64,000 bases of DNA, from NCBI RefSeq assembly GCF_020781835.1, contig NZ_JAJGNJ010000001.1:186001-250000 (forward strand), written 5' to 3'. The position numbers were made by a program, and so were the translations under genes. A model generated the notes under the pieces. It ran no database searches, had not been told where the DNA came from, and saw only the letters and a program-made list of their open reading frames with translations. Positions 27,658 through 36,625 of this stretch are shown piece after piece (within the stretch, counting starts at the first letter, position 1; every line of letters begins with the position of its first letter). Source of the stretch: Microbacterium testaceum (GTDB lineage Bacteria > Actinomycetota > Actinomycetes > Actinomycetales > Microbacteriaceae).

Positions 27658-28839
27658 TCAGGCGCCGGGGCGCAGGACGACCTTGATGCAGCCGTCCTCC
27701 TTCTTCTGGAACGTCTCGTACAGACCGGGGGCGTCCTCGAGCGGGGCGTGGTGGGTCACGAGGTCCATGACGCCGAGCGGGTCGGCGGGATCCTCCACCA
27801 GCGGCAGCAGGTCGTCGATCCACCGCTTGACGTTGCACTGGCCCATACGGAAGTTGATCTGCTTGTCGAACATCGTCTTCATGGGCAGCACGTCGGCCTC
27901 ACCGGCGTACACGCCGCTGAGCGAGACGGTGCCGCCGCGGCGCACGAGGTCGATCGACGCGTAGACGGCGGCGAGGCGGTCGAGCCCGGCCTTGTCCATC
28001 AGCTTCTGCGCGAGAGCGTCCGGGAGCAACCCGACGGCGTTCTGAGCCAGACGGATGCCGCCGTTGCCGTGCGCCTCCATCCCCACGGCATCCACGACGC
28101 CGTCGGCCCCGCGTCCCTCGGTGAGGTCCACGAGCTCGTCGACCACGGTGTCGGTGAGGTCGTAGGTGAGCACGCCGTGGCGCTCGGCCATCGCGCGACG
28201 CTCGGGCTCGGGCTCGACCGCGAGCACGCGATACCCGAGGTGCACGCCGATGCGCGCCGCGAACTGCCCGACGGGTCCGAGGCCCATGACCGCGAGCGTG
28301 CCGCCGTCGGGGACGTTGGCGTACTGCACGCCCTGCCATGCCGTCGGCACGATGTCGCTGAGGAAGAGGTAGCGGTCGTCGGGCAGGTCGTCGCCGACCC
28401 GGATGTGGTTGTAGTCGGCCAGGGGAACGCGCAGGTACTCGGCCTGGCCGCCCGGCACCTGGCCGTACAGCTTCGTGTAGCCGAAGAGCGCCGCGCCGCT
28501 GCCGTACTCGCGCACCTGCGTCGTCTCGCACTGCGACTGCAGGCCACGGCGACACATGAAGCAGTGCCCGCAGGAGATGTTGAACGGGACGACGACACGA
28601 TCGCCCACGGCGAGGTTCGTCACGGCCGAGCCGACCTCGACCACGACACCCATCGGTTCGTGGCCGAGCACGTCGCCCTTGTCGATGAAGGGTCCGAACA
28701 GTTCGTACAGGTGGAGGTCCGAACCGCAGATCGCGGTCGAGGTGATCTTCACGATCGCATCGGTGGGTTCGAGGATCTGAGGGTCGGGGACCTCCTCGAC
28801 GCTCACGTCGCGCTTGCCCTGCCAGGTCAGTGCCTTCAT
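27658..28839 (-). CDS. Zinc-dependent alcohol dehydrogenase (formaldehyde-dehydrogenase-like MDR)
   Basis: 393 residues. The ATG at 28839 is preferred over 28845 because GAGG is then about 7 nt upstream. Catalytic zinc ligands lie in TAICGSDLH and GHEPMG. The structural zinc loop CGHCFMCRRGLQSQC is intact. The Rossmann motif is AVMGLGPVGQFAARIG. The long insert and length resemble glutathione-independent formaldehyde dehydrogenases. It uses NAD(P) to oxidise or reduce an alcohol/aldehyde. It is a single gene, convergent with the ATP-grasp gene at 26349. Confidence 0.87.
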   Translation of the reverse strand: MKALTWQGKRDVSVEEVPDPQILEPTDAIVKITSTAICGSDLHLYELFGPFIDKGDVLGHEPMGVVVEVGSAVTNLAVGDRVVVPFNISCGHCFMCRRGLQSQCETTQVREYGSGAALFGYTKLYGQVPGGQAEYLRVPLADYNHIRVGDDLPDDRYLFLSDIVPTAWQGVQYANVPDGGTLAVMGLGPVGQFAARIGVHLGYRVLAVEPEPERRAMAERHGVLTYDLTDTVVDELVDLTEGRGADGVVDAVGMEAHGNGGIRLAQNAVGLLPDALAQKLMDKAGLDRLAAVYASIDLVRRGGTVSLSGVYAGEADVLPMKTMFDKQINFRMGQCNVKRWIDDLLPLVEDPADPLGVMDLVTHHAPLEDAPGLYETFQKKEDGCIKVVLRPGA

Positions 28840-28936
28840 CGTCATGCCTCTTTCGATCCGGGGGCGTCCAGTCTGCGGGCAGGCGGTCCGGACGACGGAG
28901 GCGGTTGACGAATGGGCGCCGAGGCCCCAAGGTGCC

Positions 28937-29662
28937 TCAGGCGCCCGGCGCCGCGATGGGCGGGGCGTCGATCCAGGCGTGCACGCGTCGCAGGAACGCG
29001 GCGTATCCGGCGGGGGTGCGCCCCACGAATCGCCCCGAGGTCTCCACCTCGTGCACGTCGCTGGCCTGCTCGCGGGCGCCGAGGGCCCGCAACGCGCGGA
29101 CGAGGGCGACGTCCTCGTGCTCGACGAGATCGGGGATGCCACCGGATTCGGCGTACGCGCTCGCCCGCACACCCAGGTTGGCGCCGTGCACGTTGCCGGG
29201 CGGCCGGCCGCGATGGTGCGTCGCGCGCCAGTAGGCGGCGTGGCGGGCGCTGAGGTCGGCGAAGTCGGGGCGCACCGTACCGAGCACCAGGTCGACCCCG
29301 GCATCCATCAGATCGAGTTGATGCGTGATCCAGTCGCGCGGCACGACCGTGTCGGCATCCGTCATCGCGACCCAGGTGTCCTCGGGACGGGCGTCGACAC
29401 GGTCGAGGGCGTACGCGACGCCGACGCGGCGCGCGGTGCCGACGTTGCGCGCCGCGATCTCGATCGTCTCGACGGGCCACCGCCGTGCCTGCGCGAGAGT
29501 GGTGTCGGCGCAGGCGTCGAGCACGACGACCACCGTGGCGACCAGCGCCCGGTCGCGCTCGCGCTCGCGCGCCTGGGTCACCGCGCGCGTCACCGACGCG
29601 AGGCATCTCCCGATCAGCGCTTCCTCGTCATGGGCGGGGATCACGACCGCGACGGCCTTCAC
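28937..29662 (-). CDS. Family 2 glycosyltransferase
   Basis: 241 residues from GTG 29662 (GTGA overlap with the PIG-L/methyltransferase gene). GT-A fold: VAVVIPAHDEEALIGRCL at the N-terminus, the DTD-type metal site in AMTDADTVVPRDW, and EHEDVALVRALRALG late, the likely catalytic base region. No transmembrane helices, so cytoplasmic. It is the last gene of a tightly overlapping trio with the deacetylase-methyltransferase and the acyl-CoA-dehydrogenase-like gene, implying one pathway that makes a modified glycan or glycolipid. Confidence 0.87.
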   Translation of the reverse strand: MKAVAVVIPAHDEEALIGRCLASVTRAVTQARERERDRALVATVVVVLDACADTTLAQARRWPVETIEIAARNVGTARRVGVAYALDRVDARPEDTWVAMTDADTVVPRDWITHQLDLMDAGVDLVLGTVRPDFADLSARHAAYWRATHHRGRPPGNVHGANLGVRASAYAESGGIPDLVEHEDVALVRALRALGAREQASDVHEVETSGRFVGRTPAGYAAFLRRVHAWIDAPPIAAPGA

Positions 29663-31068
29663 GCCACCAGTCCCGCCTCGGCTGCGACCGAGCGCGCGCC
29701 GGGTCGACCGAACACCTCGAGCACGAAGTCCTCCTCCTCGTGCCGCACGAGCCGCACGAGGTCCGGGCGAGCGGCGAGCGCGTCGTGCACGTCGTCGCCG
29801 CTGCGGGGGTATTCGGCGACCGGATGCCGCCAGTGACAGGCCACGAGGTGCCCGTCCGCGCTGAGCGAGCCGACGCTCGCCCCCAGGCCGCGGTCGAGGT
29901 CGTCCGCTCCCCAGTAGTAGGCCACCTCCGACAGCACGATGAGATCGAATTCGCCCCCCGGCCACTCGGCGGGAAGCATCGCGCGGCGCACCTCGACGTC
30001 CTCCCGGCCAGCCAGACGCCGTTGTGCCCGCTCGAGCGCCGCCGGGGCGAGGTCGACGGCGAGCACGCGGTCGCAGCGGTCCGCCAGGTGCGCGGTCACG
30101 GCACCGGTCGAGCAGCCGGCCTCGAAAGCCGAGCGGTACCGCCGCCGCGGGAGCGACGCGAGCAACACCGCGCGCTTGCGCTCCTCGTACCAGCGCGAGT
30201 CGAAGCCCCATGGGTCGTCGTGCCGGGCGTACATGTCATCGAAGTAGTCCTGGCCGACGGTGCTGACGGAGGGCGCGGCCCCCGCGTCGCCCGGGACCGA
30301 CGCCGGTTCGGCATCCCCGGTGGGGTCCGGCGCGAAGAACACCTCGGCGTCGCGCGTGAAGTGCGCGCGCATCCCGGCGTGCAGCATCGGCTCGTCGCCC
30401 GGCGCCGCCGACAGCGGCCGCACCTGGCTCGCGTGGGCGTCGAGCGCCCGGGCCTTGGCCTCGCGCGCCGCGGTGTCCAGCCCGAGCGCCTCGGCGCGAT
30501 CCCAGGGCACGTCGTCGGGCCCGCCCCAATGCCACAGCCAGATGGGGAAGGCCCGCGAACGCACGCCGCGCGACGCGCAGACGGCTTCGACGGTCTCGCC
30601 GATGACGCGGTGATCGCGGTGCCCGTCGCCGCGCCAGGTGGAGAGCACCAGCACCCGGTCCGCACCCGCCCGGTCGAGCGCACCGTGCACCGCCGCGGCG
30701 ATGGCGTCCCGGTACCCGTCGGTGCCGCCGTCGGGGAGCCCGAGGAACAGCGGATCCTCGGTGAGGCCGACGACCCGCGCCGCGTCGATCAGCTCGCGGC
30801 GCCGCAGCAGCGCCAGGGTCGCGGGACTGTGCGTGGGCGAGTCGGGGTGCGAGCTCTCGCCGTCGGTCACGACCACGAGGTCGATCGCGACACCGCGGGC
30901 CGCCGCGGTCGCCAGCACGCCCGCGGCACCGAGCGTCTCGTCGTCCGGGTGCGCCGCCACCACGACGATCCGGTCGACGTCGATGTCGAGCGCGGGGAGC
31001 GGCTGGGTCAGCGCCGACGTCCAGACGCTCTCGTCCGTGCCGGGGTCGCGGTGATCGAAGCTCACCAT
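29659..31068 (-). CDS. Fusion of PIG-L deacetylase and SAM-dependent methyltransferase
   Basis: 469 residues. Residues about 30-235 form a PIG-L/LmbE zinc deacetylase: AAHPDDETLG supplies the His-Asp-Asp zinc site and RGDGHRDHRV the later His ligand. Residues about 270-450 form a class I methyltransferase, with the start WGFDSRWYEERKR of NodS-like enzymes and AdoMet motif FEAGCSTGAVTAHLA. It should remove an N-acetyl group from an amino sugar and methylate the product or a related intermediate. It overlaps the upstream gene by 7 bp and the glycosyltransferase by 4 bp. The start may be ATG 31068 or GTG 31065. Confidence 0.88.
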   Translation of the reverse strand: MVSFDHRDPGTDESVWTSALTQPLPALDIDVDRIVVVAAHPDDETLGAAGVLATAAARGVAIDLVVVTDGESSHPDSPTHSPATLALLRRRELIDAARVVGLTEDPLFLGLPDGGTDGYRDAIAAAVHGALDRAGADRVLVLSTWRGDGHRDHRVIGETVEAVCASRGVRSRAFPIWLWHWGGPDDVPWDRAEALGLDTAAREAKARALDAHASQVRPLSAAPGDEPMLHAGMRAHFTRDAEVFFAPDPTGDAEPASVPGDAGAAPSVSTVGQDYFDDMYARHDDPWGFDSRWYEERKRAVLLASLPRRRYRSAFEAGCSTGAVTAHLADRCDRVLAVDLAPAALERAQRRLAGREDVEVRRAMLPAEWPGGEFDLIVLSEVAYYWGADDLDRGLGASVGSLSADGHLVACHWRHPVAEYPRSGDDVHDALAARPDLVRLVRHEEEDFVLEVFGRPGARSVAAEAGLVA

Positions 31069-32129
31069 CCCGCGGCCCCCGTCGCCACGTCGCCGCCGAT
31101 CGTGGCGAGGTCGCGTTCGGCGTGGTGCTGCCGCACGTACACCCGCAGGTCGGCGACGCGCCGGGCGTGCGCCTCATCGGCGACGAGCGGGAGCGGCCCC
31201 AGGGCGTGCGCGGCCTCGGCGAGCGTCGTCTCCACCGCGTCGGCCACGACGGTGCGGGCACGAGCGGCGCGCAGACCCTCGGATGCCGACGGGCCGGCCG
31301 CGAACACCGTCGCCGTCTCGACGAGCACGGCGCGTGCCGCCCAGAGGGCGACGTCCGCCCGGCCGAGGTGGACCCGGGAGAGCTGGTCGGCGCGATCGGC
31401 GCGCGCCGCCTCGGCCAGCGCCGACCGCAGGGGCACCGCCCCACCCCACCAGCACGCCGCCACACCGGCGCCACCGTGCGCGAAGCCGGGGCGACGCAGA
31501 TACCACCCGGGGTCTCCAACCGGCACGGCGACCGCACCGTCGACGTCGATCGGTGCACTGATCACGCGCTCGAGCCCCCGCGCGTGCCACGGGCCGGTCC
31601 GCGCCGTCACCGCCGGGTCGCGCAGGTCGAGGGCGAAGAGTTGCCGCTGCTCGTCGTCGACCCAGGCGGTGACGAGCGCATGCGTGAGGTCCGCGGCGAG
31701 CGAGCACCACGGTTTCGTGCCGTGCAGCCGCCACGCCCCGCCCTCCCGCCGTGCACGGAGACGGGTGCCCGGCGCCTCGGCGGCGAAGACTCCCCAGGAG
31801 CAGCCGCGCTCGACGGGCACCTCGAATCCGGCCGCGGCGGCCTCGTCGAGGATGCCGAGGGCGTCGAGGTGCGGCTCGAGCACGCGGGCGGCCGCGACGT
31901 CGCGGGCGGCGACCGACGCGAGCAGCTCCCACGTCGCCGCCGGCGTGCGGGGTCGCGAGACGCCGACGGCCCACGCGAGCGTGGCGGCGACGTCGGTGCC
32001 GAGCCCGACAACGGCATCCGCGCCGGAAAGAGCCGCGCGGACGTCGTCGAGATCGGGGGTGTCGTCGGGCACGAGCAAGGGGAAGGGGGGATGAACGGTG
32101 TCGCCCATCCTCCGATTCTTCCGATCCAC
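31062..32129 (-). CDS. Acyl-CoA dehydrogenase-like flavoprotein
   Basis: 355 residues from GTG 32129; ATG 32108 is an alternative but its GGAGG directly touches the codon. The middle beta domain (GVFAAEAPGTRLRARREGGAWRL, split across residues 105-130, with KPWCSLA) and the C-terminal helices (DLRVYVRQHHAERDLATIG) match acyl-CoA dehydrogenases, though the catalytic Glu cannot be placed by eye. First gene of the trio with PIG-L/methyltransferase and glycosyltransferase. It may desaturate or oxidise an acyl chain or amine on the product of this locus. Confidence 0.78.
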   Translation of the reverse strand: MDRKNRRMGDTVHPPFPLLVPDDTPDLDDVRAALSGADAVVGLGTDVAATLAWAVGVSRPRTPAATWELLASVAARDVAAARVLEPHLDALGILDEAAAAGFEVPVERGCSWGVFAAEAPGTRLRARREGGAWRLHGTKPWCSLAADLTHALVTAWVDDEQRQLFALDLRDPAVTARTGPWHARGLERVISAPIDVDGAVAVPVGDPGWYLRRPGFAHGGAGVAACWWGGAVPLRSALAEAARADRADQLSRVHLGRADVALWAARAVLVETATVFAAGPSASEGLRAARARTVVADAVETTLAEAAHALGPLPLVADEAHARRVADLRVYVRQHHAERDLATIGGDVATGAAGW

Positions 32130-32215
32130 GCCGGATCCGCCGAGGCTTGACAGCCGGGGCCGATCGCGCCACCGTCCCGCGCCACGAGGTGTCCGCGGGC
32201 GGTCGCGACCGTCGA

Positions 32216-33382
32216 TCAGCGACGCGGACGGCGGGCGTGCACCAGCGCGTCGACGCGCGCCAGGGGCAGCAGGATCCGGGGGAACGACGCCGAGAGGCCC
32301 GGGCGCGGCAGACGGTCCAGCGCCGCCTCCTCGCCCGGGAGCAGGTCCTGTCGGCCGCGGACGAGACGCCGCGCCGCGTTGAGCAGCGCCATCGGGTGGG
32401 TGTCCAGCGCGCTGTGGCCGTTGCGCAGCCGCACGAGGGTGGCATCCGGGGCCGTTCGGGCGACGCGTTCGGCGATCTCGGGCGTGGTCCGCAGGTCCCG
32501 ATCGCCGGACAGCAGCACGAGCGGCCAGGTGAATCCGGATGCCGCGGCCGCCAGGTCGTACGGCTCCCCCGCGAACGCGGGAAAGCGCGGGGCGAGCGGC
32601 GCGTACGTCAGCGCCGGGTCGAGCGGGAGGCCGTCGGGAGGGGCGCCGTAGTGGAGCTCGCGGAAGGCGATCGAGCCCACGACGTCGAACTCGTAGATGC
32701 CGGGGATGCGCGCGATCGACGCGTCACGCGTCGCGTAGGCGGCGAGCGCGCGCCAGGCCAGACCCGGGCGGTGCCGCACGAGGGGCCGCACCAGTTCGGG
32801 CCCGACGAGCTCCCATGCCGCCCGCACGACGTCGAGCACGACGCGTTCATCGATCCCGTCGTCGACGAGGCGCCGCACGCCGCCGGCGATGTCGTCATCG
32901 GCATCCCAGAAGAGCGACCGCAGCCGCGCCCGCTCCCAGGCGAGATCACCGGTGGACTGCAGCGCGGAGTCGAGCAGCATCCCCGCCACGCGATCCGGAT
33001 GACGGGCCCCGAAGCCCGAAGCGAGGTAGCTGCCGTACGACGAACCGACGACGTGGGCTCGCTCGACGCCCTCGGCGTCGAGCACGGCGGCCAGGTCGTC
33101 GAGCACCGCGGTGACCCGCATCGCCTCGGACGGCAGGACGCGTCCGGCCAGGTCGTGGCGCGAGCGGCCGATGCCGCGGTGCTCGACCATGATGACGTCG
33201 AGTCCGCCCCCGGTGGCGCGCCGACGCAGTCCCCGGTACGGGAGCACGGATGCGAGCCCCGGCCCGCCCGGGATGATCAGCACCGGCGTCGCGGTGCGCG
33301 GTCCCGAACGGACGTAGGTCAGGTCGAACGGCGGCGCGCCGTCCACGGCCGGACGCCGTACCGTCCCCACGTTCTCAGGCAT
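32216..33382 (-). CDS. Alpha/beta hydrolase, proline-iminopeptidase-like (S33)
   Basis: 388 residues. The oxyanion-hole motif IPGGPGLAS is the S33 peptidase signature, followed by EHRGIGRS. The nucleophile elbow is GSSYGSY (Ser near residue 120), the acid lies in SGDRDLRT and the His in RNGHSALD. A helical cap separates strands 6 and 7. Cytoplasmic, with no signal peptide. It may release N-terminal residues from peptides or hydrolyse esters; annotation beyond the family is unsafe. Monocistronic, with no evident regulatory site. Confidence 0.85.
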   Translation of the reverse strand: MPENVGTVRRPAVDGAPPFDLTYVRSGPRTATPVLIIPGGPGLASVLPYRGLRRRATGGGLDVIMVEHRGIGRSRHDLAGRVLPSEAMRVTAVLDDLAAVLDAEGVERAHVVGSSYGSYLASGFGARHPDRVAGMLLDSALQSTGDLAWERARLRSLFWDADDDIAGGVRRLVDDGIDERVVLDVVRAAWELVGPELVRPLVRHRPGLAWRALAAYATRDASIARIPGIYEFDVVGSIAFRELHYGAPPDGLPLDPALTYAPLAPRFPAFAGEPYDLAAAASGFTWPLVLLSGDRDLRTTPEIAERVARTAPDATLVRLRNGHSALDTHPMALLNAARRLVRGRQDLLPGEEAALDRLPRPGLSASFPRILLPLARVDALVHARRPRR

Positions 33383-33475
33383 GTCTGCACGTTATCCCCC
33401 GCGGCGGCGCGGCGTGCCCGGGAATCACGGTCTCATGCCTCCCGCACGCGACATTCCCCGGCGGCTCACACCTCG

Positions 33476-34315
33476 TCAGGCGTGGACCCCCGGGCCGAGG
33501 ACCGCGAGAAGGCGCAGCTTCTCGGCGCTCTCGCTGCCGGGGACGGCGGTGTACACGAGCAGGGAGTGGGAGGTCTCGGGATCGACGAGGGTCTGGCAGT
33601 GCAGCTCGAGAGTGCCCACGGCGGGGTGCGCGAACCTCTTGGTCCCGCTCGGCTGCAGTCCCACCTCGTGCGCCGCCCACAGGGCGCGGAACTCCGCGCT
33701 GCGCGCGAGCAGGTCCTCGGCGAGGAGGGCGGCCCGCGACCCGGGGCCGCGACGACCCACCACCTCGCGCAGCCCGGCGGCGAAGAGCCGGCCGAGGAAC
33801 TCGTGCTCGTCGGGCTCGTACAGCGTGCGGGTCGCCGGGTCGGTGAACCAGCGATATCCGATGCTGCGATCGAGCCCGGAGCGTGACGACGCGTCGCCGG
33901 TGAGGGCCGCTCCCAACGGCGACTGCCGCAGCGTCTCGCCGAGCTCGGTGACGATCTCGGCGGGGGTGTCGTCGAGTCGATCGAGGATGCGCAGCAGCCC
34001 GGGGCTGACGTGCTCCCCGGCGGCGGTGCGCCCGTCGGGTACGTGTCCGGCGAGGCGGAACAGGTGGTCGCGCTCGGCGCGGGTCAGGTGGAACCCCTGC
34101 GCGATCGCGGCGAGCATCTGCGGCGACGGCTGCGGGCCGCGCTCGCGTTCCAGCCGCGCGTAGTAGTCGGTCGACATGTGCGCGAGCGCCGCCGCCTCTT
34201 CGCGCCGCAGCCCGGGCGTGCGCCGGCGCGGGCCGCGCGGCATCCCCACGTCCTCGGGCTGGAGCGCCTCTCGACGGGTGCGGAGGAAGTCCGCGAGGGC
34301 CGGTCGGTCGATCAT
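33476..34315 (-). CDS. XRE-family regulator with MmyB-like ligand domain
   Basis: 279 residues, start ATG 34315. The N-terminal helix-turn-helix (about 1-75: FLRTRREAL, RRTPGLRREEAAALAHMS, YYARLERERG) is the form found in actinobacterial MmyB-like repressors. The C-terminal domain (about 105-275: IGYRWFTDP, LHCQTLVDPE) is the MmyB PAS-like fatty-acid-binding domain. It is divergent from an SDR gene 150 bp away, the standard arrangement in which such regulators control a neighbouring oxidoreductase. Confidence 0.9.
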   Translation of the reverse strand: MIDRPALADFLRTRREALQPEDVGMPRGPRRRTPGLRREEAAALAHMSTDYYARLERERGPQPSPQMLAAIAQGFHLTRAERDHLFRLAGHVPDGRTAAGEHVSPGLLRILDRLDDTPAEIVTELGETLRQSPLGAALTGDASSRSGLDRSIGYRWFTDPATRTLYEPDEHEFLGRLFAAGLREVVGRRGPGSRAALLAEDLLARSAEFRALWAAHEVGLQPSGTKRFAHPAVGTLELHCQTLVDPETSHSLLVYTAVPGSESAEKLRLLAVLGPGVHA

Positions 34316-34465
34316 GCGTCCCTGTCTACCCGCCGGAAGGCCGCCGAGCCAGGACGCGGCGATCCCCCTCTCCGCGTCGCGCGGACCCCGCAGCCGGGGA
34401 TCGACGGGTCCTGGTTCTGCGCCTGCCCGCGCCGCACGCTGGAGCGAACGAACCGAGGAGACACC

Positions 34466-35401
34466 ATGACCGACACCGACATCCCCCTCCCCTCCCTCGC
34501 CGGCCGCCGTGCCGTGCTGACCGGCGGCAGCGACGGCATGGGCCTCGTGATCGCCGAGCGCCTGGCGGCGGCCGGTGCCGAGGTGGTCCTGCCCGTGCGC
34601 AACCGCGCGAAGGGCGACCGCGCCGTCCAGACGATCCGCGAACGCGTGCCGGGGGCGCGTCTCGAGCTGGGCGACCTCGACCTGTCGTCGCTGGCGAGCA
34701 TCGCCGCCTTCGGCGCCGCGCTGCGCGCCGACGGCCGTCCGCTGCACCTGCTGATCAACAACGCGGGCGTGATGACCCCGCCCGAGCGCCAGACCACGGC
34801 CGACGGCGTGGAGCTCCAGTTCGGGACGAACCACCTGGGCCACGTCGCTCTCGTCGGCCACCTGTTGCCGCAGCTGCGGGCCGGCGGCGCCCGCGTCGTG
34901 ACGCAGGTCAGCATCGCGGCCCGCAGCGGACGCATCGACTGGGACGACCTGCAGGCCGAGCGTTCCTACGACGGCCAGCGCGTGTACGCGCAGTCGAAGG
35001 TCGCGCTCGGGCTGTTCGCCCGCGAACTCGACCACCGCAGCCGTTCCGGTGACTGGGGGATCACCAGCGTCCTGTCGCACCCCGGCGTCGCCCCGACGAA
35101 CCTGCTGGCCGCGAGGCCCGAGATCGGGCGGGCGACCGACACCCCCGAGATCCGCACGATCCGCTGGCTGTCGCGCCACGGCATCCTGCTCGGCACGGTC
35201 CGTTCGGCCGCGCAGCCGGCCCTGCTGGCCGCGACCACGACGACCCCGCGCAGCGACGTGCTGTACGGTCCGCGTGGACCTCTGCACCTGGGGGGCGCCC
35301 CCGCAGCGCACGGCCTGTACCGACCGCTCCGCGACACCGATGAGGCCGCGCGCGTCTGGGAGGAGTCGCGGCGGCTCGCCGGTGTCTCGCTGACGGTGTG
35401 A
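34466..35401 (+). CDS. Short-chain dehydrogenase/reductase
   Basis: 311 residues from ATG 34466, with GAGGAG 6 nt upstream. Nucleotide site TGGSDGMGL (normally TGxxxGIG), NNAGVM, and active-site Tyr-x-x-x-Lys in VYAQSKVAL; the upstream catalytic Ser is in QVSIAARS. It resembles the retinol-dehydrogenase/WW-oxidoreductase-like SDR group. It is probably NADP-dependent and controlled by the divergent MmyB-like regulator. The substrate is unknown. Confidence 0.88.
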   Translation: MTDTDIPLPSLAGRRAVLTGGSDGMGLVIAERLAAAGAEVVLPVRNRAKGDRAVQTIRERVPGARLELGDLDLSSLASIAAFGAALRADGRPLHLLINNAGVMTPPERQTTADGVELQFGTNHLGHVALVGHLLPQLRAGGARVVTQVSIAARSGRIDWDDLQAERSYDGQRVYAQSKVALGLFARELDHRSRSGDWGITSVLSHPGVAPTNLLAARPEIGRATDTPEIRTIRWLSRHGILLGTVRSAAQPALLAATTTTPRSDVLYGPRGPLHLGGAPAAHGLYRPLRDTDEAARVWEESRRLAGVSLTV

Positions 35402-35407
35402 CGGCGC

Positions 35408-36625
35408 TCAGTCCGCCAGCACGCGACGGATCTGCTCGATCGCCCAATCGATCTCGGTGGCCCGGATCGTCAGCGGCGGCGCGATGCGGATCGTCTGGCC
35501 GTGGGTGTCCTTCACGAGCACGCCACGGGCCAGGAGCTTCTCCGCGATCTCCCGACCGCGCCCCGCTGCCGGGTCGATGTCGACGCCCGCCCACAGTCCG
35601 GCCACGCGTACCGCGGTCACGCCGTGTCCGATGAGCGTGTCCAGCCCCTGCGCGAGGTGGTCGCCCAGCGCCTTCGCGCGGGTCTGGAACTCTCCGGATG
35701 CCAGCATCTCGACGACGCGCAGACCCACGGCGCTCGCCAGCGGGTTGCCGCCGAAGGTCGAGCCGTGCTCGCCGGGGCGGATGACCCCGAGCACGTCCTC
35801 GTCCGCGACGACCGCCGAGAGGGGCAGGATGCCGCCGCCCAGGGCCTTGCCGAGGAGGTAGACGTCGGGGACGACGCCCTCACGGTCGCACGCGAACGTC
35901 TCGCCCACGCGCCCGAGACCGGACTGGATCTCGTCGGCGATGAAGAGCACGTTGTGGGCGGTGCAGATCTCGCGCACCCGGCGCAGGAACCCCTCCGGCG
36001 GGATCACGACACCCGCTTCGCCCTGGATCGGCTCGATGAGCACCGCGGCGGTGGTCTCGTCGATCGCCGCGGCGATGGCATCCGCGTCACCGTACGGCAC
36101 GTGCACGAAGCCCGGCGCGTAGGGACCGAAGTCGTCGTGCGCGACGGGGTCGTCGCTGAAACCGACGATCGTGGTGGTGCGGCCGTGGAAGTTGCCGTCG
36201 GCGACGATGATCGTCGCGGCATCCGGGGCGATCCCCTTCGAGCGGTAGCCCCAGGCACGCGCGACCTTGATGCCGGTCTCGACCGCTTCGGCGCCGGTGT
36301 TCATCGGCAGCACGAGGTCTTTGCCGCACAGCTGCGCAAGAGCCGTGGCGAAGGGCCCCAGCCGATCGTTGTGGAACGCGCGACTGGTGAGGGTGAGGCG
36401 CTCCAGCTGCTCGCGGGCGGCGGCGAGGATCGCCGGGTGGCCGTGGCCGAAGTTCAGGGCCGAGTACGCCGAGAGCAGGTCGAGGTAGCGCTTGCCCTCC
36501 ACGTCGGTGACCCAGACGCCCTCGGCGCGCGCCGCGACGACCGGGAGCGGGTGGTAGTTGTGTGCGACGTGCGCGCTCTCGGCCGCGATGAGCTGCGCGC
36601 CGAGGTCGTCGACGGTGGTGCTCAT
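35408..36625 (-). CDS. rocD: Ornithine aminotransferase
   Basis: 405 residues, a class III PLP aminotransferase. It converts ornithine and 2-oxoglutarate to glutamate semialdehyde and glutamate. It has ADEIQSGLGRVG (PLP-binding Asp) and LLGKALGGGILPLSA (catalytic Lys); the N-terminus YHPLPVVAARAEGVWVTD and GEHGSTFGGNPLAS are typical of OAT. The ATG at 36625 overlaps the dimethylargininase stop (ATGA), so arginine-type substrates are degraded by a coupled two-gene unit. Confidence 0.93.
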   Translation of the reverse strand: MSTTVDDLGAQLIAAESAHVAHNYHPLPVVAARAEGVWVTDVEGKRYLDLLSAYSALNFGHGHPAILAAAREQLERLTLTSRAFHNDRLGPFATALAQLCGKDLVLPMNTGAEAVETGIKVARAWGYRSKGIAPDAATIIVADGNFHGRTTTIVGFSDDPVAHDDFGPYAPGFVHVPYGDADAIAAAIDETTAAVLIEPIQGEAGVVIPPEGFLRRVREICTAHNVLFIADEIQSGLGRVGETFACDREGVVPDVYLLGKALGGGILPLSAVVADEDVLGVIRPGEHGSTFGGNPLASAVGLRVVEMLASGEFQTRAKALGDHLAQGLDTLIGHGVTAVRVAGLWAGVDIDPAAGRGREIAEKLLARGVLVKDTHGQTIRIAPPLTIRATEIDWAIEQIRRVLAD

